In this document: positions 42,901 through 53,366 of the stretch, one piece after another
Position numbering within the stretch: the first letter of the stretch is position 1
Layout of the letters: each line of letters starts with the position of its first letter
DNA from: Chrysomallon squamiferum
Taxonomy: Eukaryota > Mollusca > Gastropoda > Neomphalida > Peltospiridae
Direction: 5' to 3'
Length of the DNA: 60,000 bases
NCBI GenBank assembly: GCA_012295275.1
Contig: CM022667.1
Coordinates: forward strand, 18,449,245-18,509,244
The notes under the pieces: model-generated
The model's database searches: none
Seen by the model: the letters and a program-made list of their open reading frames with translations, nothing else
Told to the model about the DNA's origin: nothing
Position numbers and translations under genes: made by a program

Positions 42901-44734
42901 ATTACCATTATGTAATTCATAATTATGTAGAAAATTTTAAATAAATTTTGGGTAATGGTGTATTAATATGAAGTAAATTATTATTATTAGAATATAGAAC
43001 AACATCAGTATTTACTATCAGTGTTTTTTTTATTATATAAAACTTACAAAGATATTGTAATAAATTCTAAACTCCAGTTTGAGAGACCAATATCAAATGC
43101 ACACACAAAACCTGAAATAAAATAAATTGTATTAACAATGTCAAGCTTATCACAGTAATAATAAAATACACACAGACACACACAAAAAAAAAATAAAAAA
43201 AAAGTAAAAAACATAAACATAATATTTTAGTAATACTAATTAAATGGACAATGTATATGTATTAATAACATGTCATAAAGACTAAACATGACAGAAATTT
43301 ATAATAACAATATTCTGTCAAAAGTTACATTTTACTGAGTACAGTTACATTCTCCAATTTGAAAATGCTACTCAGTTATTTCTATCCCCATTTAAACAAG
43401 TTCATTGTTACCTTAAGACAACAACCGATTATTTCCTTTTTAACACAAATGTCTGAGCACATGTTTATTATTAGATAGTTAGCAATGATTTTATAAGTAA
43501 AAAATTTATTTATTAACCAGTTCTGCCTGGCAAAAACAAATACAAGAAAAATTTGTATGCAAGATGTATTTAGAATATTACTTCATTTAACAACTCTAAT
43601 TTTATGTAATAATAATTAGAAAAATTAGTGAACAAATAAAATTTATTATAAATAAACACTGAAGATAAGGAGTATTCATATTGTTTGCAGGATTTGAACT
43701 TGAACAGATTCTATATATCATAAAAAAAATCATAAAGTGACATAATAAGTAAACCAAGATCCATATAATTAAAGCAAAATTACGTATAATTGTTTTAATT
43801 AGCATTAAAACAGAAAAATCTTTTGTTTTATATTTAATTAAACTTAAAATGAAAATGTATTTGTATTTGTATTTGTATGCTGAGATAAAGAATGACACTG
43901 AACACATTTAGAACATTTACATGCTAACAACTAAACGAATCAAATACGTACACTATTTATGACTCTTACAAGTTAATTAATCAAAAATATACAAATACCT
44001 GTTGAAGCTAAGCGTTTGATGTAAATACCCCATCCAAGAACTATTCTTGGTTCTTTTGTTTTACAGTCAAGAATATTTCGAACTATAGTAGCAGCTATAA
44101 ATTTGATCACCAGATGTGTCAAGGTGATTGAAAGAGGAAATTTTAAAACCTACATTAAAAAAATGTAATAATAATAATAATAATAACATCAAAAAGAAAA
44201 GAAAGATAAATCCTACTGCTAAGAAAACAAATTTTTATATCAAACAGAGCTACTGTTGCAATAAAGTAAAACATTGTTAAATTAGAAAATCATTATTTTA
44301 TTAACTGTGCTCTCTTCTGTCTTTTTTACTTACAGACAGTTAGAATTCTAAAACTGAGGAGTATTTAAAAGGTTACAATTTATGTATTAAAAAGAATTTA
44401 TTTTAAAAACAGTTCTCTCATTAGAAAATTATATATTTGTAAATAATGTTCTTAATAGAGATTTTTCTGATAAAATTATATAAATAAAGCTAGATTTTTA
44501 ATGTTAAAATCTAAACAAATAACTTACCTTGAACATTCTTTGGTTATAAAATGTCAAGCCAATTGAAAATGTGTAATAGAACAGAACAAGCCCAACCAAT
44601 TTTACTGCTGAGATAAAGAATGACACTGAACACACAGACTTTTTCACTAATTTGGCATCTTCTTTTATAGTATCTTCCAAGTTTTCAAGAATATGTAGAG
44701 GACCATCTAGGTGGACTTTGCTACCCATATTCAT
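39997..44734 (-). CDS. SLC35C2: SLC35C2, Golgi nucleotide-sugar transporter family
   Basis: Nine exons: 44528-44734, 43999-44149, 43048-43111, 42518-42590, 42203-42371, 41739-41822, 41148-41323, 40749-40872, 39997-40130. They total 1182 nt, or 393 residues. Diagnostic segments are FYYTFSIGLTFYNQRMFK, FDIGLSNWSLEFITISLYTM, SKSTAVLFILFF, ISGGLFMFTYHATEFNTEGF, FLSGLRWTLAQ, HVQPWMILGLLPL and FLEFSEYLLLAKTSSLTLSI, all close to vertebrate SLC35C2. About ten membrane segments are expected, with an acidic cytosolic tail (DDDENSDEID). The family is SLC35 drug/metabolite transporters. The vertebrate protein sits in the cis-Golgi/ERGIC and promotes fucosylation of Notch, perhaps by handling GDP-fucose. 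Two ATGs (codons 1 and 3) are possible starts; the upstream one is used here. Confidence 0.95.
43878..43906 (-). repeat. duplicated 29-bp fragment of SLC35C2 exon 1 within intron 2
   Basis: TGCTGAGATAAAGAATGACA, continuing to CTGAACACA, is identical to exon-1 coding bases 44606-44634. It lies about 90 bases below exon 2, in the same orientation, next to a (TTTGTA)n stretch. Confidence 0.9.
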
Positions 44735-45916
44735 TATTAATTTCTGTTCATATAAAGAATATATAGGTTATATCAGTTATTCAGTCACAAATACAAATTA
44801 TATTATTTCTATTTCATATTTTTAAACTAATTTTTTATTAGAAAATTCTATAATAATAATAAATAACATAACATAAAAAGTACAAATTAATTTTATTATC
44901 TGCATCACACTTGAAATTATATATATAAACCCAAAACGTCAACTATTATTTCTATTATGCATTAATTAATTGTATTAATTGCTAAAATAAAATAAAATAA
45001 CAATGACAAATGAAATATTTTGAAATTAACAATAATATAATAATAATAACAAATAATTAGTGGTTCACGTACTTGACTAAGTTCATTTCGTTATCTTATA
45101 TATTAATAATTTATCTTTAATATATTATATATACCAAACAGGTAAAATTAAAATACTGTAAAAAAAAATGTTTATGTTTTTATGTTGATGTTACTGATTA
45201 TTTTATACAACACTTTTTGTTGGACTAGTAATAGTATGATCTATCGATTCTATTTTAGTATTTAATATCATAATCGCCAATCTTGTTTAGAACTCTTAAT
45301 TGTATCTCGACACAATTAAATGGATTATTACAAAAATAAGCACACTTTCTGGCACGCTTTCAGAATATATTAAGAATTCACTATAATGGCAAATGTTCAT
45401 CAATTAAGAAACTCATATCGTGGGACACACGCGAAGTGAAAGTTGACGTCGACTGTTTTGCTTGTAGTCATAAGCGGTTCACTTGCAACATTAACAAATT
45501 CGTAGACTGGTTGCTATAGATAACTTACTGGAGGGGAAAAGACGAATTTTTATTTATTGATTTAATATTTATTCAGTACTGGTTAACAAATGATAGAAAT
45601 AATATCTAACAATAATAATAATAAGAATAATAATAATAATATCGACATATAGGATTACCAACAAGCACTTTACAGACCATTCCTGCATCATTGGCAATAA
45701 GGGAAATAGACCAAGTAGTATTTCGTGTATGTTTTGTTTTGTCATGCCAGAATCTTGAAAATTTACAATAGATCGAGCTTTCATTATATTGTAACATATG
45801 ACAGTATTATAACATTTCATGCTGTAAATAAATTTCAGTAATATAAAATGATTTTTAATTTAATATAAACATTTAATGGTTTATTATTAATGGCATTTGC
45901 AATGGCCTTCGGTTTT
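44735..45916. other. SLC35C2 5' flank
   Basis: No gene. The GC-richer stretch 45405-45525 (CACACGCGAAGTGAAAGTTG, ACGTCGACTG) is the likeliest promoter region for SLC35C2, though I see no confirmed core element. A short ATT repeat lies at about 45610-45640. Confidence 0.45.
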
Positions 45917-46710
45917 GGGTCATTCCGTGTCAAATAACCCAATGGGTTAAACCTGTCCATCTCAGATTTTTATGAAACTTGGTATACTTGTTGATTGGGA
46001 TCCCACAGCAAGTCAGACCAGTGGTCTGGGAGATATGGCCCCCCCCCCCGAATTTTGAGATTTTCGGACACAGTGGGCGTGACCACCAACCTTTGAACCC
46101 TCATCATCTCAGGAACTACTGGGACAATCTTCATAAAATTGGTATTGTTGAAAAGGCAATATGACAAGGATTCCAAGTCTGCGATTATTGTTCAGTTTGA
46201 AAGAATGTTGGGGTACACTGACCTTTTGACCCTTGTTATGACCTTGAAATTGACCGTGGATCACGTGACCTTGAGATGACTGTTTTGAAATTTAATCTCC
46301 CACGTTAAGTAAAACATAAAAGTTTCAGAGGTGTAATATTATTTGTTTAGCCACAATATAGATTTTAAAAATGCATACCCGCACAGATGATTGATACAGT
46401 GCATTACAATGTACATTTTCTACATGTATAGACTTCTCAAAATCCACCTGACATGTCTGAAGGATATGAAAATATGCCAAATGGCATGAAATGTTCTACA
46501 CAATCAGGCCCAATGGGTTAACAGGAAGTGTAGCTTCAGGCATGTCAGGAACTCCCCTGGTGAAATCCCCATTGTGCACATGACAATTAGAAGTTTCTAC
46601 TACTAATTCTTCTAATACTCTATTCCCACTACCTTTTGTTTCTAGCTATTTCAACTAATATTACATCTTCTACTGAGACTGGGGGGGGGGCGAATTGACA
46701 CGGCTGACAC
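45917..46710. mobile_element. TIR element with CCGTGTCAA ends
   Basis: The left end GGTCATTCCGTGTCAAATAA and the right end TTGACACGGCTGACAC are imperfect inverted repeats sharing CCGTGTCAA. CCCAATGGGTTAA, near the left end, recurs inside at about 46508-46520. A C9 run (about 46030) and a G10 run (about 46681) lie within it. No transposase frame. The superfamily is not recognised, and no clear target duplication is seen beyond T-runs. Confidence 0.5.
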
Positions 46711-47880
46711 TTTTTGATATTTGTAATCTAATTCGTGATGACGTCACATGCGATGTCTGTAGAGGTCATAACGTGTGATTGCTGTTTTGAATTTACCTTC
46801 ATATCAGGAATTAAAATGTCATATATCTTCAAGTATACAGTTTTCATTCATATTGTTAATTGATGAAAGACCTTCGATATTCTGATCAAACAGCAAAATT
46901 TCCATAGTTTATTCGACTTGAGGAAATCAAGTTACAATTATTTATTTACGTTTTTAATTTTTACATTATATCGACGATTTCTCCGTTTACATGCTAACAT
47001 GAAAAAAAGCCATTTAATATTTGGATATACGAATCCGCTAGATTCGTCAAAATAATTAGTTCTAAGGAAACGCTTAGTGATTTGCGAAAACATAGATATA
47101 GCAAACATTTATTTTATTTCCAATCTAATGGCAGTATTTTAATCAGGTGACCTTACAGAAGATGATAATGATTTTTAAAATAATCTTTACCGCCAAATCA
47201 TATGTTCTTAAAAACTTGAATATAAAAACAAAAACATTCTGGACCCCGGGTAGGCACTAATGGCGAAAAGTACGATTTTGTAAACACAGCATGATCTCAC
47301 AGAGCAGCTGACACGAAATTTTAAATGCATCAAGAAAAACACCTTAACAAAGTACTCTCGTGGTTTCAAGGAAAAACAAATTAAATCATTTACGAAAACA
47401 GGTTGTCTGCTTTTTAAACACTTCTTTTCCGCAATGTTTTTCTGTACAAAATTCTACAATGAATACAAAACAAAATGTTCGCCTAAGTACGAACTATGTC
47501 AGGAAAGTGTTCCTTTTATGTTTTTAAAACTTCGGCCAGTTAATACGACGTATAAAATAGTCACTGAAGTGCAAGGCATTGTTTTTAGACCAAACTGGTC
47601 TGAGGTCAGGGCCTAATGTTTGCACACCTAATAAAGATATATTCAAAATGAGGTCAGAGGATCCGTAACACTACAGCCTTTAGTAGATCTAAGTTGATAG
47701 TTTTAACGCTAATGGTCGGTTGGTGCGTTAATTCTCAGTATTTCACTATAAGTAGTTGATCTTTTTCAAGGTTTTCTTGTGAGTTTTTTTTTTTTTTTTT
47801 TTTTATGTTTTTTTTTTTTATTATTATTAAAGTTAAACCATTCTAATGACTATTTATTTATTTATTTTTTTTTTCTTCAA
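46711..47880. other. unannotated intergenic sequence
   Basis: No coding exon recognised on either strand. The base composition is slightly less AT-rich than the surroundings. T-runs at 47787-47820 and 47865-47875 border the inverted element pair to the right. Confidence 0.45.
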
Positions 47881-47888
47881 AATATGAC

Positions 47889-48399
47889 TAGCATGCACCA
47901 ATGATTTAATAAATATATATAATAATAGGAAACTCATTGTTTGCATACATAAAAGTACATGTTTTAGAAGTTGAATACTTTTTGCTTTAACGAAAAAGAG
48001 TGAAAATGTCATTTTAAACTAATTTTTGGGGTACGGCCGGTTGACGTACATTTAATTTCTTTTTTTTAATTTTCTGTTGTAACTGCATCAAGCGTTATAA
48101 TGAATGTATCAAGGCAATCATTCAATTAACATGTGATCAATTTGCTTTTTACATCTAAATACGACCTTTAATGCATTGAAAATGGCAATAAATATTATTT
48201 AAAAAAAGAAGAATGAAAAACAAAAGAAGAATTATAATGGTTTCAAGTATCGTTTTACAACTACATACTCCGAACTGTCTGCTATGGAGTTTTATCAGAG
48301 TACGTGTGCACATTATGGTACCTAATGAGAATAGTTAACTTCATATTAACGCGCCAGAGTCTCTGAAAATTATTTATTTTAATTTAATTTATTATTAGA

Positions 48400-48434
<35 letters not shown>

Positions 48435-48915
48435 GCGACTTAATAATATCTGAGAAAATATATATTACGAAACGTGTACGAGATGGTATGAAGTCAAAGT
48501 TAACCAAAAGAAAAAGGTTTCGACCTTTGCAGCAATTTCTACTCAGTAATAGACGACTAAGTATACGAGGCATTGATTAAATGACATATTTCCCCAAATT
48601 ACTTTTAATAATCCATGTAGAATTGATTGCATTATGAAGGCATACGTATTTAAATGTTTGTAAACACTGATCGGCGTTCGACGCTGACATCTTGGATTTC
48701 GATCGGAAGTTTCCGTTAACTCACGAACATTTTTAAACTTCCAAATTCAGCTACATCACATCTGTTTTCTGAACTTTCATGATTTACACTGATAAAGATA
48801 AGGATGGTTGCACATGTTACCAAACCATTACCCATTAAATCGGCGAATTGTCTGGAGGCTCTTTCCGTGACCTAATTTGTGCCGTTACGGGTTACCGTTC
48901 TTGTTGGTCCATGCT
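47889..48915 (+). mobile_element. novel-looking TIR element, copy 1
   Basis: Bounded by AGCATGCACCAA (47890-47901) and TTGGTCCATGCT (48904-48915), which are inverted repeats with one mismatch. It is flanked by the 8-bp direct repeat AATATGAC at 47881-47888 and 48916-48923, a good target-site duplication of hAT type length. The body is about 1 kb with no protein-coding frame, so it is non-autonomous. Its full length is the inverted partner of copy 2. Confidence 0.7.
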
Positions 48916-49012
48916 AATATGACGTTTCATCGACAGTATGAAAAGATAACGATTACGATACCACTATTAAAACGTCATTTTCTTGCTGGTTATTATTTTT
49001 TATTTTATTTTA

Positions 49013-49055
<43 letters not shown>

Positions 49056-49151
49056 TTTTTTTTTTTTTTTGGTGATTCTTGTTGTTAGTCTGTTTGAAAG
49101 CTCCTGTCGAAACAAATTTAATTAATATCATCAGGAACTTTCTGTTTAATT

Positions 49152-50299
49152 AGCATGGACCAACAGGAACGATAACTCGTAACGGTACAAATTACATCAG
49201 GAAAAAAGCCTCAAGAAATTTCGCCGATTTAATGGGTACAAAAAATCCCTAAATGCTGTTTTCTGCTGGGTTCTGAGAGTGGGAACACTGACAGCTACAA
49301 AAGTTAATACATTGATCTTATTCCGCATTATAATTTAAGTTTATTATGCACGCATTTACACAAAAATAATCAATTTGGTAAGTTAGATTAAATTGAAAAG
49401 GTAGTTAGAAAAGGCGCGTGACATCATGGTTTGGTAATATGAACAACCATGCTTACCTTTATCAGTGTAAATCATAAAACGTTGTAAAAAATGGTCGCAG
49501 AATAATTGAATTTGGAAGTTTAACAATCTCCTTGAGCGCACGGAAACTTCCAATCGAGATGGCAGCGTCGAAGCCGATTAGTGTTTCCAAACGTTTAAAT
49601 ATGCATGCCTTCATAATGCAATCAATTCTACATGTATTATTAAAAGTAATTTGGGGAAATATGTCATTTAATCAATGCCTCTTATACATAGATGTCTATT
49701 ATTGAATAGAAATTGTTGCAAAGGTCAAAACCTTTTTTTTTTTTTGGTTTCTCTGACGTCATACCATCTCGTACACATTTTTTTCAGATATTATTACGTC
49801 GCCAGAAAAAATAAAATAAAATAATAATAAAATAAAATAAAATAATTTTCACAGACACTGGCACGTGATTATGAAGATTACTACTCTCATTAGGTTCCAT
49901 AGGAGACAGTTCTGAGTACGAAGTTGTAAAACGATACTTAAAACCATTATAGTTCTTTTTTCTTTCTTTTTTTTTTTTTTTTTTTTTCGTTTTTTTAAAA
50001 ATAATATTTATTACCATTTTCAATGCATCAAAATTCGTATTTACATGTAAAAGGCAAATAGAACACGTGTTATTTCAATGATTGCCTTGATGCATTCATT
50101 ATAACGCTTGAATCAGTTTTAAAACAGTAAATTAAAAAAAAAAAAAAAAAAAATGTCAACCGGCATTATATATAAAAAAGAATGATCAAAAATTAAATTT
50201 TCACACTTTTTCGTTAAAACAAAAAGCATTCAACTTCTAAAACATGTATGCAAACAATGAGTTTACTATTTTTATTTTTAAAAATTATTGGTCCATGCT
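49152..50299 (-). mobile_element. novel-looking TIR element, copy 2 (inverted)
   Basis: Bounded by AGCATGGACCAA (49152-49163) and TTGGTCCATGCT (50288-50299). Its body is the reverse complement of copy 1, with shared blocks such as TTTGGGGAAATATGTCATTT, TACCATCTCGTACAC and CAAACAATGAGTTTAC. It carries an extra segment of about 180 bases (about 49245-49425) absent from copy 1. The flanks share TTTAAT (49145-49150 and 50301-50306), a possible diverged target duplication. The 236-bp spacer to copy 1 contains an (ATT)n run. Confidence 0.7.
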
Positions 50300-51433
50300 T
50301 TTTAATAACTATTCATAACATCATCAGATTTTTCAATTAAGTATCCAAAATTTGAAATGCAAAAGGCACTGCGCCAAAAGGATTTTCGTTACTGGATTGT
50401 CATGTACAGATAAATTGTCATCATATCTAGAGATATTTGGTATAACTACAATCTTTTGTATTAACAGAATGTCAGTAACAATAATATATCCGATCTACAA
50501 AACTATTGTATAGATTCTATCTTACATTCATAATCTTTGATTTCTCCTCAGCCATATGGATGAAATTTTACCACAGCTTATTATTATTCTATGTTTTATG
50601 TTTTTATTTAAAAATAAATTTGATGTCCCATATAAATGATATGAAAGTATTTGTTTTGTAAAATAGTATGGTGGTATGTAAAAAGCTATACTGAAGGACA
50701 GCTAATGAAATCCATTTAAAACATATTTTAGTAATTTTACAGTTTCTTTGAGTTTATAATTATACTTGAGATGTTCTTTTTGTATTAAAATATTTTTATT
50801 TATCCTGCTGATCCTATTTTGAAGCATTTGTCAGACAGATTTATATCCAGGGCCTCAATTTTAGATCATATTTATTGCAAAATGTTATTTTATACATTTA
50901 ATTTAATTAATTAATTTATTAAGTTAATTACATCTTCTATTTTCATTGGATGTCAGTATCCACATGGATATAGAAATCCAGCTGTACAAATGTAAATTAT
51001 TATGGTGTTTTGTTATTTAATTTGAAATTATTCTCTGTGCAATAATTTTGTGTTTTTAAAAAAAAACCATATCTGTCTTTTGTAACTATATATTTTATTT
51101 AAATAATTTATGTTAAGCCTATTTTCTTGCATTTGCCAAATGGATCAAAATTTATGTTTGATATTTCTTCACACGTTACTTTATTTATTACATATTTTTA
51201 TTTATTTATGTATTTATTATTATTATTATTATTATTTATATGTTTATTTATTTATTATTATTATTATTAAATTTAGTGTAGTATTAAAATAGTTTATTAG
51301 TCTGTAATAATATATTTTATTTACTTTTCTAGTACTCAGTCTATTTTATAAGATTCATCAAATGGATCTACATTCATATTTTCTATAATGATGAAACTTT
51401 ACATACAGATTATTATTGTTGTTGTTGTTGTTG

Positions 51434-51477
<44 letters not shown>

Positions 51478-53366
51478 TTAAATAAATATCTTTATCAAAG
51501 TGAAAAAGTCAAGAAGTAAATATTCAATTAATTTTTAATATTTTTGTTGAATCCAGCAAATTATACTGCTCACAGGAAAAATGCTCATAAAAATATACTG
51601 GGGTAATTTTGTTTTTTCATCATTTCTTTCACAGTTTTTAGTATTCTCTAAAAATATATTTTATTTATAATGATATTCTACTCATCCTATTTCCATCAGT
51701 CCACCAAATGAACCTATGCATGGGTTTTATGTTTTACATAATTGACACACCTGCTGCTCAACTTACTTCAAAGTATCTGCTGACAAGATCTGTATATGTA
51801 CGCTCAGTTTGTGGATTGTATTACAAAATATATATATCTTTAATATTTTAAATGTTTTTTGATAATTATTTTTGAATAGCTGAATTATTTTACTGCATTT
51901 AAAAAGTTAAAATTTAATTGTACCTCATATGTTGTTTCTTTATTTGTTGTCATTATATAGAATATCTCTTGTAAGCATGAACCATGCAACTGATTACTTG
52001 CAAATCATGGACTAAAATTTTATTAAATTTGATATTTACTTTTGATCTAAATTTTTAAGTAGTCGTTTAATTTGTTATTACTGTTTTCTACTGTACAAGT
52101 GGTCCTTAATTAATACAGTTGTTAGATAATAAAAATTATTTTAAATATTCTGTGAATAAAAATGAAAAATATTTTATTTATATAATGAACAATGTTTTCT
52201 TTTCTCTGAATTAAATATATAAAAAGATGATGAACAAAAAATTTAAAACAATAAAAAAAATAAAAGCTCTAAAATTATCTAAAATGGTACTTTTTAAAGT
52301 AATATTATTAAATGAAGTAAAATTGCTTTCCTGTCATTTCTATGCATGTTTCTGACAATGATTTAATATGAATGTAGTTTTATGTGTGTTTATGTACGTC
52401 TGTTTGTTTATAAGGAAGACAGAAATGTGTAAATGAAAAAAAAAGTCATTATCACAAAAAAAGAGCCAAAAAATGAAAGCAAGAAAAATTAAAGAAAACT
52501 TGGTAAATAACAAAACAAATTATTTTATTTAATAAATTGATAAATTCATAAGTGTTCATTTAATAAACATATTTTTTTAGTTAAAAGAATAATGACACTT
52601 TGATACCAAATTTTACACATTTATTCCTCAGTAATATACAAAAAAAAGAAGAAAAAAAAAAGAAAGAAATCAAAACAAATTAATTTATCATTATATTTTT
52701 AAAATAAATATATTTTAAAGACTAGTCGTGGGTTATTATTTCTTCATAATATTTTTGATATAAATAAATAGCCGTTATATTAGAAACAGTAAAACATAAA
52801 ACTTAAAAACATTGCACACGATGTAATAAATTGTTGTCCAAATGACTTCAGCACAGAAACACTATATTGTATATAAAATATGTTCTATCAAGAATAGTTA
52901 ATATAGGTAAAAATATTTAAAAAACGAAAAAAGAAAGTCTCTACCATAATCTGTTTCATTCTCTTTTATTAGTCACGGCAAGATTCTTCTCTTACTGTTA
53001 TTATTGTTGGGTTTTTTTAGTTCTTTTTATTTATTTTTACAAGTTATTACAGATTACAAGTAAATAGCTACTCACATGTATGCATACACACACACAAATA
53101 AAAAACAGTATGGTGAGTGTGCGAGATGACAGGAGAAAAAGTTTTCCCATTTAATTAGATATTAATATGTAAAATTACTCAGGTTCGTTGTTCTCTTTTG
53201 TGAAACTTAAATTGACTTTTTTATTTTCTTCGATTTATTTATTTATTTATTTTTGACTTCAGTTAGAAATATTTCATTAAAAATTTTGTTCTAGAAGAAT
53301 TTATATTCTTATTGCCCTATGATGATGATATACAATGAAGGAGAAGAGAAACAATGGTGGCCGTGA
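50300..53366. other. AT-rich region with degenerate dispersed repeats
   Basis: No coding exon. A loose motif (CCTATTTT, GCATTTGCCAAATGGATC, AAATTTATGTTT) recurs in degenerate form near 50545, 50815, 51117, 51345 and 51695. Microsatellites (GTT)n(ATT)n lie at 51418-51476 and ATT runs at 51217-51270. The last few hundred bases before 53367 should be 3' UTR of the IRE1-like gene. Confidence 0.45.

Noticed and set aside
43602-43907. Minus-strand frame starting MCSVSFFISAYKYKYKY, resembling the SLC35C2 N-terminus
   Set aside because: Only 29 bases match exon 1. The rest is intronic AT-rich sequence, so it is a duplicated fragment and not a second gene.
45979-46176. Overlapping open frames on both strands
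   Set aside because: They lie within the CCGTGTCAA-ended element; no transposase motif was recognised.
47434-47616. Plus-strand 60-codon frame in the intergenic region
   Set aside because: No splice sites, no family similarity, and a length expected by chance.
47881-50306. A single giant palindrome or foldback element
   Set aside because: Each arm has its own terminal inverted repeats and its own flanking repeats, so two separate inverted insertions explain it better.
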